A stretch of DNA of 64,000 nt, from assembly GCA_040901465.1 (NCBI GenBank), contig JBBDYN010000024.1, positions 1 to 64,000 on the forward strand, read 5' to 3'. Origin of the DNA: JAUSIF01 sp040901465 (lineage in GTDB: Bacteria; Pseudomonadota; Alphaproteobacteria; Rhizobiales; Xanthobacteraceae). Both the position numbers and the translations under genes were made by a program. Under the pieces are notes generated by a model, which ran no database searches, had not been told where the DNA came from, and saw only the letters and a program-made list of their open reading frames with translations. Shown here piece by piece: positions 32,035-40,224 of the stretch. Position 1 is the stretch's first letter; each line of letters starts with the position of its first letter.

Positions 32035-32256
32035 TTAGTTTCCGGCGCACGAGCGAAAACGCTCGCGCATGTCTTCAAGCGACACGCCCCGGCCCGGATC
32101 GGCGAGCCGCCGCCGCACTTCGGCAGCCTGCTCGTCCGTGAGCGCGAGCCCGCGCATGTGGTCGAGATAATCCATGAGCGCCCCGGCCGCGGCGTCCTGC
32201 TCGCTCGCGGGTAGCTTCTCGACCTGTTCGACGGTCTGGCGGAAGAGCTTGGTCAT
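32035..32256 (-). CDS. Small antitoxin-like protein
   Basis: The 73-residue protein reads MTKLFRQTVEQVEKLPASEQ, DAAAGALMDYLDHMRGLALT, then EVRRRLADPGRGVSLEDMRE. The pattern 'x-(V/A)-x-KLP-x-x-EQD-x-(A/V)-x-x-(L/M)' with a C-terminal 'LxDPxxGVSLEDMRxRF' is seen in small antitoxins of RelE/ParE-like modules in alphaproteobacteria. No toxin gene is adjacent on this strand, so it is an orphan or a partner acting elsewhere. It converges with hicB. The ATG at 32256 was chosen because the upstream frame is a fragment of the VWA gene. Confidence 0.6.
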   Translation of the reverse strand: MTKLFRQTVEQVEKLPASEQDAAAGALMDYLDHMRGLALTDEQAAEVRRRLADPGRGVSLEDMRERFRSCAGN

Positions 32257-32274
32257 GGAGCGGAATTTATCACT

Positions 32275-32361
32275 CCCGATCTGCAAATGCACGCGCCGCA
32301 GCGACGTCTCCCCCGCCTCCGGGTTCAAGCGCTCCACCGAGCCGCCCGGCTGCGCCGGCAC
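32275..32361 (-). pseudogene. Relic of the VWA gene (first piece)
   Basis: The frame reads PAQPGGSVERLNPEAGETSL, then RRVHLQIG. The VWA protein at 34742-35917 has IAQPGGSVEHMNEEAGETWM, then RRVLATYP at the corresponding place. DNA identity is also plain over about 75 bases. It begins just behind the stop of the cyclase-AAA gene. Together with the piece at 30417-30476 it flanks an esterase-hicAB-antitoxin block. Confidence 0.82.
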
Positions 32362-32370
32362 GTCCCCTCG

Positions 32371-34485
32371 TCAGCTTCCGGACTGAGCCGCCCGCTTGGC
32401 TTCGAGACGCGCGATTTCCTCGTTTGCCGCGCCCAGCTGCTTCGCCGCCTCGATCGCGTGGGCGTAGTGCATGGCGCTCTCGGCATTGGCGTGCAGCGCG
32501 GCCGCCGCCTCGCCTGCCATCGCGTAATATTTCAGCGCCCGCTTGTTGTCGCCGGCGAGCGACGCGTGATGCGCGAGCCGGTGCGCGTGCTCCTCCAGCC
32601 GATCCGGGAACATGGCCTCGATCGCCTCCGCCACGCGCTGGTGCAGCTCGCGGCGCTTGCGGTTCAGGATCGATCCATAGGCGGCGTCGCGCGCGAGCTC
32701 GTGCTTGAACACGTACTCGAGTTCCGGCATCCGCTCCGCCTCGCGCAGCAGCTCCACCCGCTGCAGCGAACCGAGCTGCTTGTCGAGCGCGATCGCCGAT
32801 TCCGAGATCGCCTTGAGAATGCGGTAGTAGAACGAGCGCCCGATCACCGAGGCGACCTGGAGCGTCGATTTCGCCTCCCGGTCGAGCCGGTCGATCCGCG
32901 CCATCAGGAGCGCCTGCAGGGTGTCGGGAATGGTGATGTCCTCGACCTTCGCGGTCGCCTTCCAGTGCAGCTTGTCGTCGGTCTCGTACACGACGCCCTG
33001 CTCGATCAGCGTGCGCACGATCTCCTCCACGAAGTACGGATTGCCGTCCGCCTTGCGCAAGACGAGCTGCCGCAGCTCGGCCGGCAGGTCGGCGATGTTG
33101 AGCAGCGCCGAGATCAGCGCGTTGGCGTCGTCGGCCTCGAGCGGCTGCAGCGCGATCTCGGTGTAGCGGTCGCGGAAGTCGGTCTCGACCTTCTGCTTCA
33201 GCGTCCAGGCCGGCGACTGCCGGTCGGGCCGGAACGCGCACAGGAACAGGACCGGGACTTCCCGGGTGAGCTGCATGAGATGCAGGATCAGGCCGACCGA
33301 CGCCTGATCGGCCCATTGCGCGTCGTCGATCACGACCACCATCGGCGCTTTCTCGGCGGAGAAGCGAAAGCCCGGCTTCATCTGGTCGTAGATGTCCTGC
33401 TTGATGACCTCGGCGGAAAAGGCCGGCGCCTCGAACAGCACCTTGGCGGCGATGACCCGCTCGAATGCGACGCTGCACAAGGCGACCTGCGGCTCCGGCG
33501 CGCCGGTGCCGCGCAGGTATGCCTGGATCTTGCGGTGGATTTCCGGAGGCGGGTCGGTGAGGTCCACGCCGAACATCGCCCGCGCGAAATTCTGGAACAG
33601 GCCGTAGGGCCGCGCCGCGTCGTAGGGAATGCCGGTGAGCGTGTCCCACCGGCCGGGATACTTCTGATCGACCCAGTACTTGTTGAGCTCGGAGAGCATG
33701 CGGCTCTTGCCGAGCCCGGCCTCGCCGACGAGGCACGCGACCTGCCCCTGCCCCGCTTGCAGGCGCGCGATGATGTCCTTCAGCTTCGCCCATTGCGCGT
33801 CGCGTCCGATCAGCGGCGCGCTCACGCCGCGCACGCCGCGCAGCCGGCCGGGATGCGCCTTCAGCCCGATCACGCGATAGGCCGGGATCGGCTCGCGCTT
33901 GCCCTTCACCTCGATGTCGCCGAGCGGCTCCACATCGAGCAGCGGCGCGACCAGGCGATAGGTGTCGCCGGAAATCTGCACGGTGCCGGGTGCCGCGGTC
34001 TGCTCCATGCGCGCGGCGACGTTCACCGCGTCGCCCATCGCCGTGTGCTCCATCGCCTGGCTCGAGCCTACCTGCCCCACCACGACGCGGCCGGTATTGA
34101 TGCCGACGCGCACGTTGAAATCGAGCCCGTGCTCACGCCGCACCTTTTCGCGGTAGGGCTTGATGCTCTCGATGATGTCGAGGCCGGCGAGCACCGCGCG
34201 CTGCGGATCGTCCTCGTGCCCGACTGTCGCGCCGAAGAAGGCGAGCACCGCGTCGCCCATCAGCTTGTTGACCGTGCCCTCGTAGCGGTGGATCGGCGCG
34301 TTCAGGATCTGGAACGCGCCGTTCATGATCTCGGTCCAGTCTTCCGGATCGAGCTGCTCGGCGAGCGCGGTGGAATTCACCACGTCGCAGAACAGCGCCG
34401 TGATAATGCGCCGCTCGCCGGGCGGGCTTGCGGGAGGCTTCGCTGCCAAGGCGTCGTCTTGCGGCGGTTGCTGCTGGTCGGTCAT
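32371..34485 (-). CDS. Adenylate/guanylate cyclase-AAA ATPase regulatory protein
   Basis: The 704-residue protein combines a class III nucleotide cyclase domain (residues about 20-200: RRIITALFCDVVNSTALAEQ with the metal Asp, KLMGDAVLAFFGA, VRVGINTGRVVVGQVGS, GDAVNVAARME) with an AAA/STAND ATPase. In the ATPase, Walker A is LVGEAGLGKSRML, Walker B is VVVIDDAQWAD, and a winged-helix-like region follows. Many relatives are over 1000 residues and end in TPR repeats; here only a short TPR-like piece (ALKYYAMAGEAAAALHANAE) is left before the stop, just ahead of the VWA relic, so the C-terminus may have been trimmed. The ATG at 34485 gives MTDQQQPPQD; a longer frame to 34584 is basic and unlikely. 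Confidence 0.82.
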   Translation of the reverse strand: MTDQQQPPQDDALAAKPPASPPGERRIITALFCDVVNSTALAEQLDPEDWTEIMNGAFQILNAPIHRYEGTVNKLMGDAVLAFFGATVGHEDDPQRAVLAGLDIIESIKPYREKVRREHGLDFNVRVGINTGRVVVGQVGSSQAMEHTAMGDAVNVAARMEQTAAPGTVQISGDTYRLVAPLLDVEPLGDIEVKGKREPIPAYRVIGLKAHPGRLRGVRGVSAPLIGRDAQWAKLKDIIARLQAGQGQVACLVGEAGLGKSRMLSELNKYWVDQKYPGRWDTLTGIPYDAARPYGLFQNFARAMFGVDLTDPPPEIHRKIQAYLRGTGAPEPQVALCSVAFERVIAAKVLFEAPAFSAEVIKQDIYDQMKPGFRFSAEKAPMVVVIDDAQWADQASVGLILHLMQLTREVPVLFLCAFRPDRQSPAWTLKQKVETDFRDRYTEIALQPLEADDANALISALLNIADLPAELRQLVLRKADGNPYFVEEIVRTLIEQGVVYETDDKLHWKATAKVEDITIPDTLQALLMARIDRLDREAKSTLQVASVIGRSFYYRILKAISESAIALDKQLGSLQRVELLREAERMPELEYVFKHELARDAAYGSILNRKRRELHQRVAEAIEAMFPDRLEEHAHRLAHHASLAGDNKRALKYYAMAGEAAAALHANAESAMHYAHAIEAAKQLGAANEEIARLEAKRAAQSGS

Positions 34486-34589
34486 GGTCGCGGAGTAACT
34501 ACCGTGTTTATCCCGCGGCGTCACCGCATGAATTGCGGGCGGGCGTGCCGCGGCATTCTTCCGGGCCGCCGCGCCCTTTCCCATTTTTC

Positions 34590-34714
34590 GTCATCACCGG
34601 GCCGCGCCACCCCGCGAGCGAATGCGAGCGGTTTTGGCGGCGCGAGACCCGGTGATCCATGTCTTGATTTGTGGCAAAGAAGACGTGGATGCCCGGGTCA
34701 AGCCCGGGCATGAC
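34590..34714. repeat. Composite palindromic repeat between VWA and cyclase genes
   Basis: The outer part pairs ATCACCGGG (34593 on) with CCCGGTGAT (34648-34656). The inner right part is the palindrome ATGCCCGGG-TCA-AG-CCCGGGCAT (34689-34711), flanked by GTGG and GAC. The same two-part plan occurs at 35949, 38452 and 52830. It lies in the 256-base gap between two minus-strand genes. Confidence 0.75.
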
Positions 34715-34741
34715 GTGATAAAGTTTGCGCGGCGCAATAGA

Positions 34742-35917
34742 TCACCTCACCAACTCCCGCATCGCGCTATCCAACCCTTCCAGCGTCAGCGGATACATCC
34801 GCCCTTCCATGAGCGTGCGGATCATGCGGATCGAGGCCGTGTAGTTCCAGTTCGACTCCGGCACCGGGTTGAGCCACACCGCGTGCGGGTAGGTGGCGAG
34901 CACGCGCCGCATCCACGTCTCGCCCGCCTCCTCGTTCATGTGCTCCACCGAGCCGCCCGGCTGCGCGATCTCGTACGGGCTCATCGAGGCGTCGCCGACG
35001 AAGATCACCTTGTAGTCGTGCGGATAGGTGTGCAGCACCTGCCAGAGCGGCGTCGTCTTCTGCCAGCGCCGGCGGTTCTCGCGCCACACGCGCTCGTACA
35101 GGCAATTGTGGAAGTAGAAATATTCCAGGTGCTTGAATTCGCTTTTCGTAGCGGAAAACAATTCCTCGCAGATGCGGATGTGCCAGTCCATGGAGCCGCC
35201 GACGTCGAGGAACAGCAGCACCTTGACGGCGTTCTTCCGCTCCGGCCGCAGCTGCAGGTCGAGCCAGCCGCGCTGCGCGGTCTCGCGGATCGTGCCGGGC
35301 AGATCGAGCTCCACGGGCGCGCCGGTGCGCGCGAATTTACGCAGCCGCCTTAGCGCGATCTTGATGTTGCGCGTGCCGAGCTCGACGTCTCCGTCGAGGT
35401 CCTTGAACTCGCGGCGGTCCCACACCTTCACCGCGCGGCCGTGGCGGCCCTTGTCTTGGCCGATACGAATCCCTTCCGGGTTGTAGCCGAACGCTCCAAA
35501 CGGAGATGTGCCCGCGGTGCCGATCCATTTCGCGCCACCCTGATGGCGGCCCTTCTGCTCTTTGAACCGCTTCGCCAGCGTCTCCATCAATTTTTCCCAG
35601 CCGCCGAGCGCCTCGATCTCCGCCATCTCCTCGGGCGTGAGATATTTTTCCGCGAGCTTCTTCAGCCATTCTTCCGGGATGTGCACTTCGTCGGCGTCGG
35701 ACAGCAGCTCGAGTCCCTTGAACACGTGCCCGAACACGCGGTCGAACTTGTCGAGGTTGCGCTCGTCTTTCACGAGCGCCGCGCGCGACAGATAATAGAA
35801 ATCCTCCACGCGCCTTCCCGCGAGATCGCGGTCCATCGCCTCCATCAGCGTCAGATACTCGCGCACCGTCACCGGCACGCCCGCGGCCTTCAGCTCGTGA
35901 AAAAAAGTGATGAACAT
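34742..35917 (-). CDS. VWA domain protein, CoxE-like
   Basis: The 391-residue protein belongs to the COG3552/CoxE-like group that works with MoxR ATPases. The N-terminal half is helical (FHELKAAGVPVTVREYLTLM, DRVFGHVFKGLELLSDADEV). The C-terminal half is a von Willebrand A domain with the MIDAS motif LLFLDVGGSMDWH (DxGxS) and the strands YKVIFVGDASMSPYEIAQPG and YPHAVWLNPVPESNWNY. It is followed by the cyclase gene on the same strand after a palindromic repeat. Two partial copies of its 3' end lie at 30417-30476 and 32275-32361. The likely ATPase partner is at 9726-10571. Confidence 0.88.
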   Translation of the reverse strand: MFITFFHELKAAGVPVTVREYLTLMEAMDRDLAGRRVEDFYYLSRAALVKDERNLDKFDRVFGHVFKGLELLSDADEVHIPEEWLKKLAEKYLTPEEMAEIEALGGWEKLMETLAKRFKEQKGRHQGGAKWIGTAGTSPFGAFGYNPEGIRIGQDKGRHGRAVKVWDRREFKDLDGDVELGTRNIKIALRRLRKFARTGAPVELDLPGTIRETAQRGWLDLQLRPERKNAVKVLLFLDVGGSMDWHIRICEELFSATKSEFKHLEYFYFHNCLYERVWRENRRRWQKTTPLWQVLHTYPHDYKVIFVGDASMSPYEIAQPGGSVEHMNEEAGETWMRRVLATYPHAVWLNPVPESNWNYTASIRMIRTLMEGRMYPLTLEGLDSAMRELVR

Positions 35918-35948
35918 TTCAACACGCTCGCCGCGGTCATTTTAGCTC

Positions 35949-36033
35949 GTCATGCCCGCGCTTGTCGCGGGCATCCACGCCTAGTGGCGCCGCGGCCAAA
36001 GACGTGGATGGCCGGAACAAGTCCGGCCATGAC
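35949..36033. repeat. Composite palindromic repeat between divergent genes
   Basis: Palindrome 1 is ATGCCCGCG-CTTGT-CGCGGGCAT (35952-35974). Palindrome 2 is ATGGCCGGA-ACAAG-TCCGGCCAT (36008-36030). They are joined through CCACGC and GCGTGG-like bases that can also pair. The element sits between the start of the VWA gene (-) and the start of fadE (+), so it is in a promoter region and cannot simply be a terminator. Confidence 0.85.
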
Positions 36034-36147
36034 GCCGCTGATCGTCGCTCTCGGTCGCTTTGACGGCCCATTTCCCGCCGCCATATTCCTGCAATACTCG
36101 CGATTCGCGGCCGAGGATTCGCATCCGGCCGCGCTTGGGGGCCACGC

Positions 36148-38409
36148 ATGAGCTTGCGCCGCGACTACATCACCAAGCCCATCTTCGGCTGGGCCAGGGG
36201 CGCGCTGCCCTCGATCTCGGAAACCGAGCGTGAGGCGCTCACGGCCGGCGACGTCTGGTGGGACGCGGAACTCTTCTCCGGCAATCCGGACTGGAAAAAG
36301 CTGCTCGGCACCCCGCCCGCCAAGCTCTCCTCGGAGGAGGCCGCCTTCCTCGCCGGCCCCGTCGAAGAGCTCTGCGAAATGGTCGACGACTGGAAGATCA
36401 ACTGGGAGCTCGGCGACCTGCCGCCGGAAGTCTGGGCGTTCCTGAAGCGCCACAAATTCTTCGGCATGATCATCCCGAAGAAGTACGGCGGCCTCGGCTT
36501 CTCCGCGTTCGCGCATTCCGAGGTGGTGCGGAAAATTTCCAGCCGCTCCGCCGCCGCCGCCGTCACCGTCATGGTGCCGAACTCGCTCGGTCCCGGCGAA
36601 TTGCTGCTGCAGTTCGGCACCGACGCGCAGCGCAAATATTGGCTGCCGCGCCTCGCCGACGGCCGCGAGATCCCCTGCTTCGGGCTGACGAGTCCCGAAG
36701 CCGGCTCCGACGCCGCCGCCATGACCGACAAGGGCGTGGTGATCCGCACGAGCGACGGCCTCGCGATCAGGCTCAACTGGCACAAGCGCTACATCACGCT
36801 CGGCCCGGTCGCGACCGTCATGGGCCTCGCCTTCAAGCTCTACGACCCGGATCATCTCCTCGGCCCGAAGGAAGAGCGCGGCATCACCGTCGCGCTCGTA
36901 CCGACGGACCTCCCCGGCGTCGAAATCGGCCGCCGCCATTTGCCGGCCATGCAGTTCTTCCAGAACGGACCGAACCGGGGCCGCGGGGTCGTGATCCCGA
37001 TCGACGACGTAATCGGCGGCGCGACGCAAGTCGGCCATGGCTGGAAAATGCTGATGAGCGCGCTCGCCGCGGGCCGCGGCGTTTCGCTCCCCTCCCTTTC
37101 AGCGGCGGGCGCGGCACTCGCCGCCCGCACCACCGGCGCCTACGCGCGCGTGCGCGAGCAGTTCAATGTGCCGATCGGAAAGTTCGAAGGCGTGCAGCGC
37201 CGCCTCGCGCGCCTCGCCGCCACCGCCTATCTGCTCGACGCCGGCCGCCGCCTCACCTGCGCCGGGCTCGACGAAGGCCGCAAGCTCGCCGTCATCTCCG
37301 CGATCATGAAGGCGCACGCCACCTATCGCCTGCGCGACAGTGTCAACGACGCGATGGACGTGCACGCGGGCAAAGCCGTGATCGACGGCCCGCTGAATTA
37401 TCTCGGCAATCTCTATCGCGCGATTCCCGTGGGCATCACGGTAGAAGGCGCGAACATTCTCACGCGCAATCTCATCATCTTCGGCCAGGGTGCGATCCGC
37501 TGCCATCCGTTCCTGCTGAAGGAGATGCTCGCGCTCGAGGACCAGGATCGCGGCCGCGGCCTCGATCAGTTCGACCGCGCCTTCTGGAGCCACATCTGGC
37601 ACAGCACGAAGACGTTCTTTCGCGCCCTCGGGCGCAGCTGGACCGCCGGCTATTTCGCGCCCGCCCCGCAGGCCGGCGCCGCCACTCCTTATTACAAGCA
37701 GATCGCGCGCTACTCGGCGTGCTTCGCGCTGACCGCCGACATCGCCCTGCTCACGCTCGGCGGCTCGCTCAAGCGCCGCGAAATGCTGTCGGCACGCCTC
37801 GGCGACATCCTGTCGGAGCTCTACCTTCTCTCCGCCGCGCTCAAGCGCTGGGAGGACGAGGGTCGCAAGCCCGAAGACCTGCCCGTCCTCGCCTGGTGCA
37901 TGGAGACCGGCCTCGAGATCATCGACGACCGCTTCGGCGACGTGTTCGCCAACTTGCCGAGCCGCATCGCCGCCTGGATCCTCCGCATCGTCGTGCAGCC
38001 TGGCGGCCCGCGCCGCCGCGGCCCCGACGACGCCCTCACCGTCGATTGCGCCGAGCTTCTGCTGTCGCCTTCGGCTGCGCGCGAGCGGCTGACGCCGGGT
38101 CTCTGCCTCGGCTATGGCGACGACGCCGTCGCCCGCCTCGAGCGCGCGTTCAAGCTGGTCCATGACACCGAGCCGATCCGCAAGAAGGTGCGCGCCGCCG
38201 GCCTCCACGACTGGCGCGAGGCGCGCAAGCAAAAGGCGATCGACGCCGCGGACGCCAAGCGCATGGAAGAGACCGACGCCGCCGTGCAGAAGGTGATCGA
38301 GGTCGACGACTTCGCACCGGAGGAGCTTGGCCCCCGCGTCGCCGTGCCGGGCACGGAAAACCCGAAGCCCGCGCGCGCGGAGCCGCGCCGCGCAGCCGCG
38401 AAGCGGTGA
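36148..38409 (+). CDS. fadE: Acyl-CoA dehydrogenase FadE with C-terminal DUF1974 region
   Basis: The 753-residue enzyme is the long FadE type that catalyses the first step of fatty-acid beta-oxidation. The dehydrogenase core (residues about 60-460) has HKFFGMIIPKKYGGLGFSAF, FGLTSPEAGSDAAAMTDKGV, LNWHKRYITLGPVATVMGLA and GHGWKMLMSALAAGRGVSLP; the C-terminal half (YSACFALTADIALLTLGGSL onward) is the DUF1974-type extension typical of FadE. The end is a Lys/Ala/Pro-rich tail. It is shorter than E. coli FadE (814) mainly because the N-terminal membrane part is missing. A single gene; flanked by palindromic repeats on both sides. Confidence 0.93.
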   Translation: MSLRRDYITKPIFGWARGALPSISETEREALTAGDVWWDAELFSGNPDWKKLLGTPPAKLSSEEAAFLAGPVEELCEMVDDWKINWELGDLPPEVWAFLKRHKFFGMIIPKKYGGLGFSAFAHSEVVRKISSRSAAAAVTVMVPNSLGPGELLLQFGTDAQRKYWLPRLADGREIPCFGLTSPEAGSDAAAMTDKGVVIRTSDGLAIRLNWHKRYITLGPVATVMGLAFKLYDPDHLLGPKEERGITVALVPTDLPGVEIGRRHLPAMQFFQNGPNRGRGVVIPIDDVIGGATQVGHGWKMLMSALAAGRGVSLPSLSAAGAALAARTTGAYARVREQFNVPIGKFEGVQRRLARLAATAYLLDAGRRLTCAGLDEGRKLAVISAIMKAHATYRLRDSVNDAMDVHAGKAVIDGPLNYLGNLYRAIPVGITVEGANILTRNLIIFGQGAIRCHPFLLKEMLALEDQDRGRGLDQFDRAFWSHIWHSTKTFFRALGRSWTAGYFAPAPQAGAATPYYKQIARYSACFALTADIALLTLGGSLKRREMLSARLGDILSELYLLSAALKRWEDEGRKPEDLPVLAWCMETGLEIIDDRFGDVFANLPSRIAAWILRIVVQPGGPRRRGPDDALTVDCAELLLSPSAARERLTPGLCLGYGDDAVARLERAFKLVHDTEPIRKKVRAAGLHDWREARKQKAIDAADAKRMEETDAAVQKVIEVDDFAPEELGPRVAVPGTENPKPARAEPRRAAAKR

Positions 38410-38451
38410 TGCCGCATTTCGCTCATGGTGCGGGCTTTCATATTTTCTTCA

Positions 38452-38686
38452 GTCATCACCGGGCCGGGGGGGGNNNNNNNNNNCGAGGTCGCGAGCCGGT
38501 TGGACCCGGCTCGCTAGTTAAAGCCGGTCGAAGTCGGCAACAGCCGACTTCGGCTGTGATCCACGCCTTGAAATCGTCGAGCCGCGTAAAGGCGTGGATG
38601 GCAACGCAACTCGGGCTTGCCCGAGTTGCGCACCTAAAAATGCCCAAGTCGGATATATCCGACTTGGGGACAAGCCCGGCCATGAC
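38452..38686. repeat. Nested palindromic repeat cluster containing an assembly gap
   Basis: This 235-base block follows the plan of the composite repeats but holds more hairpins: CGAAGTCGG/CCGACTTCG (38529-38552), CGCAACTCGGG-CTTG-CCCGAGTTGCG (38605-38630) and a perfect 26-base dyad CCCAAGTCGGATA/TATCCGACTTGGG (38643-38668). The last two interrupt a standard palindrome between GTGGATGG (38595) and GGACAAGCCCGGCCATGAC (38668-38686). The left part contains a run of Gs and ten Ns. It fills most of the 360-base gap between fadE and the hydrolase gene. Confidence 0.85.
38474..38483. other. Assembly gap (10 N)
   Basis: Ten Ns follow a run of eight Gs. The length is a placeholder. The gap falls inside a repeat family member, so a mis-join is possible here: the left side (ATCACCGGGCC) resembles the copy at 34590 while the right side does not. 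Confidence 0.98.
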
Positions 38687-38769
38687 GCCGAAGCGATTCA
38701 TTCGCCGAATTCCCGTGCGGGTTCCGCTCCGCTATGCTTTGTGAGCGGTCCCGCGTAAAGCAATCCGCC

Positions 38770-39552
38770 ATGATCTTCGACAATCTGCTCGACTCGATCG
38801 GCCGCCGGCTCGCCGACTATTTGACCCGGCCCATTGCAGATTTTCATCCGGCGAGCACCACCGAGTTCGACAAGCTCGCCCGCGCGCTTCGTACCGGCGA
38901 CGTGTTGCTGGTCGAGGGCGACACCCGCATCGCCACCGCCATCAAGTATCTGACCCAGTCGACCTGGTCGCACTCGGCGCTCTACGTCGGCCCGATCGAG
39001 GGCCGCGCCAAGCCAAACGGCGAACCGCACGTCCTGATCGAGGCGCTCGTCGAGGAAGGCGTGACTTCGTCGCCGCTGTCGAAGTACCGCGACGCGCATA
39101 CCCGCATTTGCCGGCCGGTGGGCCTGAGCGAAGAGGAGCGCCGCACGGTGGCGCGCTTCACGCTCGACCGGCTCGGGCATCAGTACGACACCAAGAACAT
39201 CGTCGACCTGATGCGCTACCTCCTGCCGACGCCGCCGGTGCCTTCGCGCTTCCGCCGCCGCATGCTGGCGCTCGGCTCCGGCGAGCCCACGCGCGCGATC
39301 TGCTCGACCCTGATCGCGCAGGCGTTCCAGTCGGCGCACTACCCGATCCTGCCGCGCGTAGAATGGATCGACGACCCGCAGTCGGCACAAGGCGAAAACG
39401 CGCGCAAGGAAATACTGCACATCCGGCATCACTCGCTGTTCGCCCCGCGCGACTTCGACATCTCGCCCTACTTCGCGATCGTGAAGCCTACGATCGAGGC
39501 GGGGTTCGACTTCCGGTCCGTGGGTTGGGCGCAGGGCGAGCCGGCGGCGTAA
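38770..39552 (+). CDS. YiiX/NlpC-P60-like permuted papain hydrolase
   Basis: The 260-residue protein has the circularly permuted papain fold of the YiiX/YaeF group. The domain begins LARALRTGDVLLVEGDTRIA, then has the catalytic His in QSTWSHSALYVGP, and the catalytic Cys near the C-terminal side in TRAICSTLIAQAFQSAHYPI. Such enzymes act on peptidoglycan amides or lipid/acyl amides; no signal peptide is visible, so a cytoplasmic or membrane-associated target is possible. The ATG at 38770 was preferred over one at 38734. It is followed after 21 bases by a small membrane-protein gene. Confidence 0.8.
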   Translation: MIFDNLLDSIGRRLADYLTRPIADFHPASTTEFDKLARALRTGDVLLVEGDTRIATAIKYLTQSTWSHSALYVGPIEGRAKPNGEPHVLIEALVEEGVTSSPLSKYRDAHTRICRPVGLSEEERRTVARFTLDRLGHQYDTKNIVDLMRYLLPTPPVPSRFRRRMLALGSGEPTRAICSTLIAQAFQSAHYPILPRVEWIDDPQSAQGENARKEILHIRHHSLFAPRDFDISPYFAIVKPTIEAGFDFRSVGWAQGEPAA

Positions 39553-39573
39553 TTCGGCTTCAACGGACACGTC

Positions 39574-40224
39574 ATGGCCGCATTGATCATTGCTGTCGGC
39601 AAGATCGATCGCCAAAAAATTCCGGCCGGAATCGGAATCCTTGCACTCTTGGGATGCATTTTCGCCGGTCTCGCGGGCAACCTGTTCTTTGTTGCACGGC
39701 TGAGCTGGTACGATGCGCCATCGTACAATCGACTGCGCGCGTTCGCGGTCACGAGCGATGGACGCGAGGTCGCGGTTCCCAGCAATTTCTTCGGCCCGCT
39801 CTCGATCTCCGTGGCACAGATGAGAATTCCAACGGGTTTGCCAAGCGGCTTCCCGACCGGGACCTGGGCAAGCACCGCTCGCTATTCGATCCTGAGCGCC
39901 GGCCGGGAATGCGCATTGCCGCTCAACGTCAACGTCAGATCGACGGCCTCGAGAGCATCGTTGGAGCGGCTTACCCGTACGTGGCACGCTGCGGTCTTGC
40001 GCGAACTCGACGGAAACGGCCGCATTGCCTACGACTATTATCCGCATCGCATCTGGAGCGACCCGCGCCGGTTCGACGCGTTTCGAGAACTCGATAAGCG
40101 GGAGATTGCGGCTTACCGCTGGGTACGCGACGCGATCTGCATAGATATCGATCGTCGATACGGAACCACACGACTCGTGGATCACGCCGAAATTCTTGTC
40201 CGAGTGGACGGCGGAGCGCGATGA
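39574..40224 (+). CDS. Hypothetical protein with one N-terminal membrane helix
   Basis: The 216-residue product has one strong membrane helix (GIGILALLGCIFAGLAGNLF) and then a soluble, probably extracytoplasmic domain (YDAPSYNRLRAFAVTSDGRE, RYSILSAGRECALPLNVNVR, WHAAVLRELDGNGRIAYDYY). The domain resembles the soluble tail found behind the membrane bundle of some HTTM/DoxX-like proteins partnered with DCC1-type proteins, but the bundle itself is absent, so this may be a trimmed relative. Its end overlaps the DCC1-like gene by four bases (ATGA), so the two are translationally coupled. Base composition is a little lower in GC than neighbours. Confidence 0.6.
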   Translation: MAALIIAVGKIDRQKIPAGIGILALLGCIFAGLAGNLFFVARLSWYDAPSYNRLRAFAVTSDGREVAVPSNFFGPLSISVAQMRIPTGLPSGFPTGTWASTARYSILSAGRECALPLNVNVRSTASRASLERLTRTWHAAVLRELDGNGRIAYDYYPHRIWSDPRRFDAFRELDKREIAAYRWVRDAICIDIDRRYGTTRLVDHAEILVRVDGGAR

